Of a DNA stretch of 8,351 nucleotides, positions 1-6,932 are shown in pieces. Both the position numbers and the translations under genes were made by a program. Every line of letters begins with the position of its first letter. Positions within the stretch are counted from its first letter, which is position 1. The notes under the pieces are model-generated. The model was not told the DNA's origin, made no database searches, and saw only the letters and a list, made by a program, of their open reading frames with translations. Source of the stretch: JBFKPQ01 sp041628225 (GTDB lineage: Bacteria; Actinomycetota; Acidimicrobiia; Spongiisociales; JAENVV01). The stretch spans positions 1-8,351 of the forward strand of contig JBFKPQ010000095.1 in NCBI GenBank assembly GCA_041628225.1, in the 5' to 3' direction.

Positions 1-57
1 CGCATCGAGGGCTTCTTGTTCGGCGGCGAGGTCTGCGCGGAAGTGATCTACGTTCAT
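1..57 (-). CDS. N-terminal fragment of a divergently transcribed gene (possibly TIGR03084-like), cut by the window edge
   Basis: Only the first 19 codons are inside the window; the reading frame is open to the edge. It starts with ATG at 57-55 on the minus strand and begins MNVDHFRADLAAEQEALDA. A GGAGG Shine-Dalgarno site lies 4 nt upstream (minus strand, plus-strand positions 62-66), which makes a real start convincing. The short amphipathic opening, with a D-L-A-A-E-x-x-A-L-D pattern, recalls the N-termini of the TIGR03084 / maleylpyruvate-isomerase-like (DinB-fold) metal-binding proteins. From memory of the family, these are sometimes found next to actinobacterial acyl-CoA carboxylase/AtuA operons. 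That family call rests on 19 residues and is tentative. The gene is transcribed away from the carboxylase operon and probably shares its control region. Confidence 0.55.
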   Translation of the reverse strand, partial: MNVDHFRADLAAEQEALDA

Positions 58-83
58 GGTGCCTCCGACCAGGGTGACGTGCC

Positions 84-115
84 TATGGTACCGAATCATC
101 GGTTTTGGTACCATA
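84..115. promoter_or_regulatory. Inverted repeat / candidate shared operator and bidirectional promoter
   Basis: A perfect 9-bp inverted repeat, TATGGTACC (84-92) and GGTACCATA (107-115), flanks a 14-nt centre. Each arm contains the palindrome GGTACC; their centres are 20 bp apart, about two helical turns. A second, smaller dyad, ACCGA-ATCA-TCGGT, occupies 90-103. The right arm contains TACCAT at 109-114, which fits the TANNNT -10 pattern and would start transcription near 121 for the plus-strand operon. By symmetry the left arm gives TACCAT on the minus strand (90-85), starting near 78 for the minus-strand gene. No good -35 hexamer was seen. The element could be an operator for a TetR-type or other dimeric regulator, a pair of overlapping promoters, or both. 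The repeat is seen directly; the function is inferred. Confidence 0.55.
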
Positions 116-122
116 CGCTCCG

Positions 123-128
123 AGGAGG
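123..128 (+). promoter_or_regulatory. Ribosome binding site that fixes the carboxyltransferase start
   Basis: AGGAGG lies 6 nt before the GTG at 135. The reading frame is open further upstream to a TTG at 105, but that TTG has no such site and lies inside the inverted repeat. The GTG is therefore the better start. Confidence 0.75.
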
Positions 129-134
129 ATCAGT

Positions 135-1742
135 GTGGGCAGCATCGGAACCGTCCTGCGAAGCCGGCTCGATTCGCGATCGGACGGCTACCGGGAGAAT
201 CTGGACGCCATGCAGTCGCTGTGGGACCAGGTGGCGGCCGAGCTCGCCCAGGTCCCCGCGATCGGTGGGCAACGCTACGTCGATCGGCACCGGCAGCGCG
301 GCAAGCTGCTCGTCCGAGAGCGCATCGAGGCGCTCGTCGACCCGGATACGCCATTCCTCGAGCTGAGTCCCCTGGCGGCGTGGGGCACCTCTGATCCGAT
401 CGGTGCGGGCGTCGTCAACGGTCTCGGGGTCATCGAAGGTGTCCTGTGTGCCATCACCGGATCCGACATGACCTACCGGGGTGGGTCGGCCAATCCAACG
501 ACCCTCGCCAAAGCGGCCCGGCTCTACGAGATCGTGCGCCAGAACCGGCTTCCCATGGTGATTCTCACGGAGTCCGCGGGTGCCGACCTGCCGCGCCAGG
601 CCGACATCTTCGTGCCCGGCGGCGAGCAGTTCCGCAACCTGACCCAATTGTCGAAACTCGGTATCCCGACGATCGCCGTCGCGTTCGGCCCGAACACGGC
701 GGGCGGAGCGTACGTGCCGGGCATGAGCGACTACACCGTGTTCGTGCGCGAGCGCGGCACCGCCTATCTGGGAGGTCCGCCGCTGGTGAAGATGGCCATC
801 GACGAGATCGTCGACACCGAGACGCTCGGTGGTGCCGAGATGCACTCCCGAACCTCGGGCCTGTCCGACTACCTGGCCGCCGACGAACTCGACGCACTGC
901 GCATCTGCCGGCAGATCGTCAGGCACCTCCGCTGGGAGCGGCTCGGACCTGGCCCTTCCGAGCCGGCCGACCCGCCGGTATACGACCCCGCCGAGCTCTT
1001 GGGCTGTGCGTCCGCCGACGTTCGGATTCCCTTCGAGATCCGGGAGATCTATGCCCGCATCCTCGACGGGTCCCGCTTCGAGGAATTCAAGCCGCTGTTC
1101 GGTGACAAACTGGTGTGTGGATGGGGTTCGATCCACGGGTATCCGGTCGGGCTGCTCGGCAACAACGGCATTCTGTTCTCCGAAGAGGCCAAGAAAGGCG
1201 CACAGTTCATCCAGCTGTGCAATCGGACCGACACGCCCCTCGTCTTCCTGCACAACATCACCGGCTTCATGGTGGGGTCGGTTGCCGAGCAGGGCGGCAT
1301 CATCGTGAACGGCGCCAAGCTGATCAATGCGGTGTCCAATTCGACGGTGCCGCATTTCAACCTGATGGTGGGCGCCAGCTACGGAGCCGGCAACTACGGG
1401 ATGGCGGGGAAGGCCTACAACCCTCGTTTCATCTTCTCGTGGCCCAACCACAAGATCGCCGTGATGGGCGGCAAGCAGCTCGCAGGGGTCATGGACATCA
1501 TCGCCAGGAAGGCAGCGGCCGGCCGCGGTATCGACATCGACGAAGAGATGCTGACGGCTCAAACGGCGGCACTCGAAGCCCAGATCGATCACGAATCGAC
1601 CGCGCTCTATGCCACCGGCCGGGTGTGGGACGACGGGATCATCCATCCCGCCGATTCGCGGACGGTGCTCGGTCTGGCGCTGGCGACGGCGCATTCGAAC
1701 GTCGTGGAAGGCGCCGGCGAGTACGGCGTGTGGAGGCACTGA
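135..1742 (+). CDS. Acyl-CoA carboxylase, carboxyltransferase (beta) subunit, MCC/GCC type
   Basis: Cytoplasmic subunit (535 aa) that moves the carboxyl group from carboxybiotin to an acyl-CoA; its partner is the alpha subunit encoded next. The length matches 3-methylcrotonyl-CoA and geranyl-CoA carboxylase beta subunits. Collinear family motifs are visible: RGKLLVRERIEALVDP near residues 55-70, SAGADLPRQ at 147-155, AGGAYVPG at 189-196, GYPVGLLGNNGILF after about 335, NITGFMVG near 376, SYGAGNYGM at 415-423, and RVWDDGIIHPADSRTVLGL close to the C-terminus. The GTG start follows AGGAGG. The stop TGA shares its last base with the ATG of the next gene, so translation is probably coupled. The pocket-lining stretches differ from the methylcrotonyl-CoA enzyme (GGSANP where the human subunit has GGAYYP), so the substrate is uncertain: branched, terpenoid or another acyl-CoA. 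Confidence 0.93.
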   Translation: MGSIGTVLRSRLDSRSDGYRENLDAMQSLWDQVAAELAQVPAIGGQRYVDRHRQRGKLLVRERIEALVDPDTPFLELSPLAAWGTSDPIGAGVVNGLGVIEGVLCAITGSDMTYRGGSANPTTLAKAARLYEIVRQNRLPMVILTESAGADLPRQADIFVPGGEQFRNLTQLSKLGIPTIAVAFGPNTAGGAYVPGMSDYTVFVRERGTAYLGGPPLVKMAIDEIVDTETLGGAEMHSRTSGLSDYLAADELDALRICRQIVRHLRWERLGPGPSEPADPPVYDPAELLGCASADVRIPFEIREIYARILDGSRFEEFKPLFGDKLVCGWGSIHGYPVGLLGNNGILFSEEAKKGAQFIQLCNRTDTPLVFLHNITGFMVGSVAEQGGIIVNGAKLINAVSNSTVPHFNLMVGASYGAGNYGMAGKAYNPRFIFSWPNHKIAVMGGKQLAGVMDIIARKAAAGRGIDIDEEMLTAQTAALEAQIDHESTALYATGRVWDDGIIHPADSRTVLGLALATAHSNVVEGAGEYGVWRH

Positions 1743-3733
1743 TGATGCGCCGCCTGCTCATCGCGAATCGAGGCGAGATCACCTGCCGGATCGCACGGAC
1801 CGCTCACCGTCTCGGTATCGAGACCGTGGGCGTGTATGAGGAGGCCGATGCCCAGGCCTTGCACGTCGACGTCGTCGATCGTGCGGTCGCGTTGGGTGGC
1901 TCGACCACGGCTGCCTCGTATCTCGACGGTGACAAGATCGTGGCGGTCGCGCAGCAGATGGGCTGCGATGCCGTTCACCCTGGCTACGGCTTTCTCGCTG
2001 AGAACGCCCACTTCGCCCGCTCCGTGATCGAGGCAGGTTTGGTGTGGGTCGGCCCCACACCCGAGAACATGGCTTTGCTCGGCGACAAGCTCGCAGCCAA
2101 ACGCGCCGCCGCGGAGGCGGGCGTCGGGTCGGTACCCGCCGTAGAGGTGTCGCCAGGCGAGACCCCGACCGGATTGACCTATCCCGTGATCATCAAGGCC
2201 TCTGCTGGTGGCGGCGGCCGAGGCATGCGAGTCGTGTACAGCTCCGATGACCTGGCCGATGCGGTGGCAGCGGCGTCGCGCGAGGCGGAGGCGGCCTTCG
2301 GTGACGGATCGGTCTTCATCGAGCCGTTGCTCGAGCGCGGCAGACACGTCGAAGTGCAGGTGATCGGCGACCGGCACGGAACGATCGTGCATCTCGGCGA
2401 ACGGGATTGCTCGATCCAACGCCGCAGTCAGAAAATCATCGAGGAATCACCGTCGGCCGGGATTTCGGACGCCACCCGGAGCCAGCTCTGCTCGAACGCC
2501 GTAGCGCTGGCCCGCCACGTCGGCTACGAGAATGCCGGAACCGTCGAGTTCCTGGTCGGCGACGACGGCACGATCAGTTTTCTCGAGGTGAACACGCGCC
2601 TCCAGGTCGAGCACCCGGTCACCGAGGCCGTCACAGGTCTCGACATCGTGGAGCTCCAGCTCCGAGCTGCAGCCGGCCAGGCGCTCGGCCTCGTCCAGGA
2701 CGAGATCCGGTTCGACGGACACGCCATCGAGGTGCGCGTGGTCGCCGAAGATCCGCGCCGCGGCTGGCTGCCTTCGACCGGGATCATCCGCGAGTTCGCG
2801 ATCGACGGCGACGTTCGAGTCGACACCGGCATTCGGGAAGGCAGCCTGATCTCGCCTGAGTACGACTCGCTCCTGGCCAAGGTCATCGTCCATGCCCCGA
2901 CCCGTCAAGAGGCGGCCAGCCGGCTGCGACGAGCCTTGCGCACGGCTCGGGTGTCGGGTGTCGACACCAACCTGGCGATGCTGGCGGCGACCCTCGGCGA
3001 CCAATCGTTCTTGGCCGCCGACACGCACACCTCCTACCTGGCCGACCACCCAGAGGTCGAAACGGCTACCGGCCCCGAGGGCGATGAGCGGCTCGCCCTC
3101 CTGTTGGGAGCCGTCTTCGTGACTGAGCTGCTGGGCCGCCGAGCCGACTCCGTCACCGGATTCGCCCCGTCCGGATGGCGCAACCTGCGCACCGTCGGGC
3201 AGCGGCAGCTGTGGACCGACGGTGACCAGCCCCATCCCCTCGAATACGTCTGGACCGACGCCGACCGAGCCGAGGTGCGGCCGGGGCCGTGGCCCGAACC
3301 CCTCGAGGACGGAACCATGCCTGATGATGAACGAGCGGTGCGATCGGTTCGGATCCTCGATCGATCCGAGCACACCTGTGTCATCGAGATCGACGGCGTG
3401 CGGCAGCGTGTCCGGGTGCAGGCTTTCGATAGCGGAGCCGAGACGTCGTCCGCAGCCGGGCGGGTGACGTGGTCGCGGCCCCCCCGGTTCGAGATCCATC
3501 GCGCCGACGAAGTGGGACGCGGGCCGGTCAGTCCACTCCCCGGCACCGTGATCGCCGTTCATGTCGAAGCGGGCCAGACGGTTGCCGACGGAGACGTGCT
3601 CATGGTGGTCGAGGCCATGAAGATGGAGCACACCATCACGGCCAACGCCCCGGCGACCGTGCTGGCCGTCCACTACGCCGTTGGCGACCGAGTCGACACC
3701 GGCGATCTCCTGGTCGAACTGCAGCGGACCTGA
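1742..3733 (+). CDS. Acyl-CoA carboxylase, biotin carboxylase / biotin carrier (alpha) subunit
   Basis: This 663-aa protein carboxylates its own covalently bound biotin with ATP and bicarbonate, then hands the carboxyl group to the beta subunit. Biotin carboxylase occupies roughly residues 3-450: LLIANRGEI at 5-13, HPGYGFLAEN at 79-88, the ATP-grasp glycine loop KASAGGGGRGM at 152-162, and EVNTRLQVEHPVTE from residue 282. Glu282, Asn284, Arg286, Glu290 and Arg332 occupy the positions of the E. coli AccC active-site residues Glu288, Asn290, Arg292, Glu296 and Arg338. A connecting (BT-like) region of about 120 residues follows. The C-terminal biotinyl domain carries EAMKMEH with the biotin-accepting Lys627, 36 residues from the end, as is usual. 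The start is ATG 1742, overlapping the upstream TGA, with GGAGG at 1732-1736; ATG 1745 is an equally plausible start. The same frame stays open far upstream inside the previous gene, but that part is not coding. Confidence 0.95.
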   Translation: MMRRLLIANRGEITCRIARTAHRLGIETVGVYEEADAQALHVDVVDRAVALGGSTTAASYLDGDKIVAVAQQMGCDAVHPGYGFLAENAHFARSVIEAGLVWVGPTPENMALLGDKLAAKRAAAEAGVGSVPAVEVSPGETPTGLTYPVIIKASAGGGGRGMRVVYSSDDLADAVAAASREAEAAFGDGSVFIEPLLERGRHVEVQVIGDRHGTIVHLGERDCSIQRRSQKIIEESPSAGISDATRSQLCSNAVALARHVGYENAGTVEFLVGDDGTISFLEVNTRLQVEHPVTEAVTGLDIVELQLRAAAGQALGLVQDEIRFDGHAIEVRVVAEDPRRGWLPSTGIIREFAIDGDVRVDTGIREGSLISPEYDSLLAKVIVHAPTRQEAASRLRRALRTARVSGVDTNLAMLAATLGDQSFLAADTHTSYLADHPEVETATGPEGDERLALLLGAVFVTELLGRRADSVTGFAPSGWRNLRTVGQRQLWTDGDQPHPLEYVWTDADRAEVRPGPWPEPLEDGTMPDDERAVRSVRILDRSEHTCVIEIDGVRQRVRVQAFDSGAETSSAAGRVTWSRPPRFEIHRADEVGRGPVSPLPGTVIAVHVEAGQTVADGDVLMVVEAMKMEHTITANAPATVLAVHYAVGDRVDTGDLLVELQRT

Positions 3734-5493
3734 TGGCTGATCCCGTCCGTATCGCCAACTGTTCGGGCTTCTACGGCGATCGCCTGTCGGCGGCCCGCGA
3801 GATGACCGAAGGCGGGCCGATCGACGTTCTCACGGGCGACTGGCTCGCCGAACTCACGATGCTGATCCTGGCGCGAGGCCGCACCCGCGGCGTCGGCTAT
3901 GCCCGCACGTTCGTCACGCAGATGGAGGAGGTGATGGGGACGTGCCTCGACCGCGACATCAAGGTGGTGTCGAACGCGGGCGGTCTCGACCCGCGCGCCT
4001 GCGCCGAGGCGGTGGCTGAAGTAGCCGACCGGCTCGGGCTTGCCCCGACGATCGCCTACGTCACGGGCGACGACCTGCTCGACCGAGTCGCCGACCTGGT
4101 CGCCGCGGATGCCCTGACGCCATTCGACCGGCGCGTCGGACTTGGTGATCCGGCCCGTTACGTGTCGGCCAATGCCTATCTGGGATGCTGGGGAATCGTC
4201 GACGCCCTCGAGCAGGGTGCCGACATCGTGGTGACCGGACGGGTGACCGACGCGGCGGTGGTCTGTGGGCCGGCCGCGTGGCACCATGGGTGGCGCCGGG
4301 ACGATTGGGACCGGCTGGCCGGTGCCGTGGTGGCGGGCCACGTCATCGAATGCTCGGCCCAGGCCACGGGTGGCAACTACTCGTTCTTCACGGAGATTCC
4401 GGACTACGCGCAGCAACCCCGCTTCGGCTTTCCGTGGGCCGAGGTCGCCGACGACGGCAGTTCGGTCATCGGCAAGCACGACGGGACCGGTGGAATGGTG
4501 TCGGTCGGCACGGTCACGTCCCAACTCCTCTACGAGATCGGTGGGCCGCGGTATCTCGGCCCGGACGTGACGGCTCGTTTTGACACGATCGCCATCGAGC
4601 AGGCCGCCGACGATCGCGTACGGTTGAGCGGGGTACGAGGGGAGCCGCCCCCGGACAGCCTGAAGGTGGCGATCAACGAACTCGGCGGCTACCGCAACGA
4701 GCTCGCCGTGGCCTTGACGGGGCTCGACCTCGACGCCAAAGCCGCCCTCGCCGCGTCGGCGTTCTGGGACGCCTGCCCGTCGGAGCCTTCCGACTTCGCG
4801 TCGGTGACGTCACGAGTGGTGCCGACGGCCAAGGAGGATCCGGCCACCAACGAAGAGGCGACCGCCGCCTGGCGACTCGTCGTGAAAGACCCCGACGAAC
4901 AGAAGGTGGGCCGTGCTTTCTCGAATGCCATGATCGAAACGGCGCTCGCGTCGATCCCCGGCTTCTACGGCTTGACCGGTGGTCCGTCGGCTGCCACGCC
5001 CTATGGGGTCTACCGTCCCGCTCTCGTGCCCGTCCCGCTCGTACCGCAGTACGTGACGATCCTCGGTGGACCCGAGACAGAGGTCGACTCGGTCGCGCCC
5101 GCCGGCGATGTCTCGATCGAGGAGCCGACCCCCGAGTCGTTCGCACCATGGACCGGTGCGACCGTGGACGCCCCCCTGGGACGTCTGGTCGGCGCCCGCT
5201 CTGGCGACAAGGGTGGCGACGCCAACCTCGGCGTGTTCGTCCGGCGGCCGGACGCATGGCCGTGGCTCGCCGGCTTCTTGACCGTCGAGCGGCTCCGGAA
5301 CCTGCTGCCCGAAGTGGAAGACCTGGCCATCGAGCGGTTTGCGTTCGGGAACCTGCTGGCGCTCAACTTCGTGATCGAGGGGCTGCTCGAGGAGGGCGTG
5401 TCTGCGTCGTCGCGTCAGGACGCGCAGGCCAAGAGCCTCGGTGAGTGGCTCAGGGCGCGGATCGTGCCGATTCCCGGCGAGCTGCTCGACTGA
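3733..5493 (+). CDS. Acyclic terpene utilization AtuA family protein (DUF1446 plus C-terminal AtuA-like domain)
   Basis: A 586-aa cytoplasmic protein without signal peptide or membrane segments. Residues about 6-460 match the DUF1446/AtuA pattern: NCSGFYGDR at 9-17, LTGDWLAELT near 33-42, VVSNAGGLDP at 78-87, DIVVTGRVTDAA at 164-175, QATGGNYSFF at 210-219 and TGGMVSVG at 252-259. An acidic, proline-containing linker leads to a C-terminal domain (about 482-586) with RSGDKGGDANLG at 489-500, the hallmark of the small AtuA-like domain, here fused to DUF1446. In Pseudomonas AtuA is encoded with geranyl-CoA carboxylase and is linked to growth on acyclic terpenes, but its biochemical activity is not established as far as I know. 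The ATG overlaps the TGA of the alpha subunit gene (TGATG), so it is translated with the carboxylase; a role in the same pathway is inferred from this. Confidence 0.9.
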   Translation: MADPVRIANCSGFYGDRLSAAREMTEGGPIDVLTGDWLAELTMLILARGRTRGVGYARTFVTQMEEVMGTCLDRDIKVVSNAGGLDPRACAEAVAEVADRLGLAPTIAYVTGDDLLDRVADLVAADALTPFDRRVGLGDPARYVSANAYLGCWGIVDALEQGADIVVTGRVTDAAVVCGPAAWHHGWRRDDWDRLAGAVVAGHVIECSAQATGGNYSFFTEIPDYAQQPRFGFPWAEVADDGSSVIGKHDGTGGMVSVGTVTSQLLYEIGGPRYLGPDVTARFDTIAIEQAADDRVRLSGVRGEPPPDSLKVAINELGGYRNELAVALTGLDLDAKAALAASAFWDACPSEPSDFASVTSRVVPTAKEDPATNEEATAAWRLVVKDPDEQKVGRAFSNAMIETALASIPGFYGLTGGPSAATPYGVYRPALVPVPLVPQYVTILGGPETEVDSVAPAGDVSIEEPTPESFAPWTGATVDAPLGRLVGARSGDKGGDANLGVFVRRPDAWPWLAGFLTVERLRNLLPEVEDLAIERFAFGNLLALNFVIEGLLEEGVSASSRQDAQAKSLGEWLRARIVPIPGELLD

Positions 5494-5496
5494 GGT

Positions 5497-6843
5497 CTAC
5501 GGCCACACGCCTCGTTGGACGGCGGCCTCGCGACACGCCTGGACCGCCACGGCGGTCGCCGCGGTACGCAGGTTGGGCGTCGGCAGTTCTCCGTCGTCGG
5601 GCATCACCTCGCGCCACCGGCGGCGATACGAGTCGATGGACTCGAGCATCGTGGCCCGGCGCGTCACGACTCGTTCGGTGGCGCGGCGCATGCGCTCCCG
5701 AAGCTGTGTGGCGACGTCGGCGTCGGACCAGTGCTGGTTCTCGATGTTCTGGGCCCATTCGAAGTACGAAACCACGACCCCACCGGCGTTGGCGAGGATG
5801 TCGGGCAGCACCCGGATCCCGTTCTCGGTCAGGATGTCGTCGGCTTCGGGCGTGAGGGGTCCGTTGGCGAGTTCGACGACGAGTTGGGCCTGCACCCGCG
5901 GTGCGTTGTGGTTGGTGATCTGGCACTCGATGGCGGCGGGGATGAGGATGTCGCACGGCAGCTCCAGGACTTCGCCGTCGGTCACCGTCTCGGCGCCTGC
6001 GAGCCCGATCACCGATCCGGTGGCGTCCTTGTGGCGCCCGACCTGGCCAGGGTCGAGCCCGGTCCAGTCGATGACGCCGCCTTGTGAGTCCGACACCGCC
6101 ACGATGACGGCGCCCGCCTCGTGAAAGAGCTGCGCCGCGTGACGGCCGGCGTTGCCGAACCCTTGGATGGCGACCGTTCGGCCGTCGACGTCGGACATGC
6201 CGGGAATCGATCCAAGCTCGAGGAAGTGTTCGGTCGCCCAGAAACCGCCCTGTGCCGTGGCGGCGGCCCGACCGGCCAGACCGCCGAGCGCGACAGGCTT
6301 TCCGGTGACGACGGGCAGGTTCGCGTCACCCGGATGCATCATCGAGTACGTGTCGTAGATCCACGCCATGGTTTGTGCGTCCGTGTAGAGGTCAGGAGCT
6401 GGGATGTCGGTGTGGGGGCCGATCGTGTCGCCCAGCGCGGCGGTGAACCGGCGGGTCAGTCGTTCCTTCTCGCCGATCGACAGCGTTCGGGCGTCGCACA
6501 CGACGCCGCCCTTGGCGCCCCCGAACGGGACGTCCACGAGGGCGCATTTCCAGGTCATCCATGTGGCGAGCGCCTTGACTTCTTCGGGGCCGGCCTGAGG
6601 ATGAAAGCGAATGCCGCCCTTGCCGGGGCCCCGGGCCGTCGAATGCAGCACGCGGTAGCCCTGGTAGATGTAGACGTACCCGTCGTCGCGCCGGATCGGC
6701 AGCGACACCTCGACGATGCGCTCGGGTTCGAACAGCCATTGGGCGATGCCTCGCCATCCGTGCAGATCGTCGGCGTAGGGAACGGCGCGGTCGAACTGCT
6801 GGCGGGCGATGGCATGGAGGTCGAGATCCTCGACGATGATCAT
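5497..6843 (-). CDS. Glu/Leu/Phe/Val dehydrogenase family, most likely glutamate dehydrogenase
   Basis: A 448-aa cytoplasmic NAD(P)-dependent amino-acid dehydrogenase: L-glutamate to 2-oxoglutarate and ammonia, reversibly. The N-terminal substrate domain has GPGKGGIRFHP at 72-82, KCALVDVPFGGAKGG at 99-113 and PAPD at 148-151. Lys75, Lys99, Lys111 and Asp151 have exactly the spacing of Lys89, Lys113, Lys125 and Asp165 in Clostridium symbiosum glutamate dehydrogenase. The Rossmann domain has GFGNAG at 228-233 and DS at 252-253. NAGGVVVSYFEWAQN follows, with Ser359 at the place of Ser380. Lys75 and Ser359 correspond to the residues that bind the glutamate gamma-carboxylate, which favours glutamate over leucine, valine or phenylalanine. 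The tail (about 415-448) is a few residues longer than in many homologues. ATG at 6843 is preceded by a GAGAGGA site. The coenzyme preference cannot be read safely. The gene is convergent with the operon, and its link to that pathway, if any, is unknown. Confidence 0.92.
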   Translation of the reverse strand: MIIVEDLDLHAIARQQFDRAVPYADDLHGWRGIAQWLFEPERIVEVSLPIRRDDGYVYIYQGYRVLHSTARGPGKGGIRFHPQAGPEEVKALATWMTWKCALVDVPFGGAKGGVVCDARTLSIGEKERLTRRFTAALGDTIGPHTDIPAPDLYTDAQTMAWIYDTYSMMHPGDANLPVVTGKPVALGGLAGRAAATAQGGFWATEHFLELGSIPGMSDVDGRTVAIQGFGNAGRHAAQLFHEAGAVIVAVSDSQGGVIDWTGLDPGQVGRHKDATGSVIGLAGAETVTDGEVLELPCDILIPAAIECQITNHNAPRVQAQLVVELANGPLTPEADDILTENGIRVLPDILANAGGVVVSYFEWAQNIENQHWSDADVATQLRERMRRATERVVTRRATMLESIDSYRRRWREVMPDDGELPTPNLRTAATAVAVQACREAAVQRGVWP

Positions 6844-6849
6844 GGTCGG

Positions 6850-6856
6850 TCCTCTC
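6850..6856 (-). promoter_or_regulatory. Ribosome binding site of the dehydrogenase gene
   Basis: GAGAGGA on the minus strand sits 6 nt before the ATG at 6843 and supports that start. In the 89-bp divergent spacer 6844-6932 I found no convincing minus-strand -10 or -35 pair. Confidence 0.6.
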
Positions 6857-6919
6857 AGTACGCGTCGTTGTCGTACCGCGATCCGGCGCTCGACGCCAGG
6901 GTCCGAAGGCCCGCACCAG

Positions 6920-6925
6920 TACGAT
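6920..6925 (+). promoter_or_regulatory. Candidate -10 box for a leaderless transcript
   Basis: TACGAT fits the TANNNT -10 pattern. It ends 7 nt before the ATG at 6933, so transcription would start at or next to the A of the start codon. No Shine-Dalgarno site precedes that ATG, which agrees with leaderless expression, common in actinobacteria. No good -35 hexamer was found. This is inferred from pattern and spacing only. Confidence 0.4.
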
Positions 6926-6932
6926 TGTGCGA

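Noticed and set aside
105..134. Upstream TTG start extending the carboxyltransferase by ten residues
   Set aside because: The TTG falls inside the inverted repeat and lacks a ribosome binding site, while GTG 135 has AGGAGG at normal spacing.
96..1739. 547-codon open frame on the minus strand opposite the carboxyltransferase gene
   Set aside because: The plus strand has unmistakable family motifs throughout. The antisense product is Arg/His/Gly-rich with no recognisable domain, a usual shadow in high-GC DNA with strong third-position bias.
1115..1741. Upstream extension of the alpha-subunit reading frame inside the beta-subunit gene
   Set aside because: The translated extension is Arg/Gln/Gly-rich and unlike any biotin carboxylase N-terminus. 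The conserved LLIANRGEI begins right after the ATG at 1742, which has its own ribosome binding site.
2447..3673. 408-codon minus-strand open frame opposite the alpha-subunit gene
   Set aside because: Shadow of a well-supported gene; no domain, no ribosome binding site noticed, composition typical of antisense high-GC frames.
5543..5556. ACCGCC-AC-GGCGGT hairpin near the convergent gene ends, as a possible terminator
   Set aside because: It lies inside the dehydrogenase coding sequence, has a 2-nt loop and no following T-run, and such GC palindromes are expected by chance here.
6855..6924. Two copies of CAGTACG in the spacer between the dehydrogenase and the membrane protein gene
   Set aside because: Seven bases, in direct orientation, one copy overlapping the dehydrogenase leader and the other the -10 candidate; too short to separate from chance.
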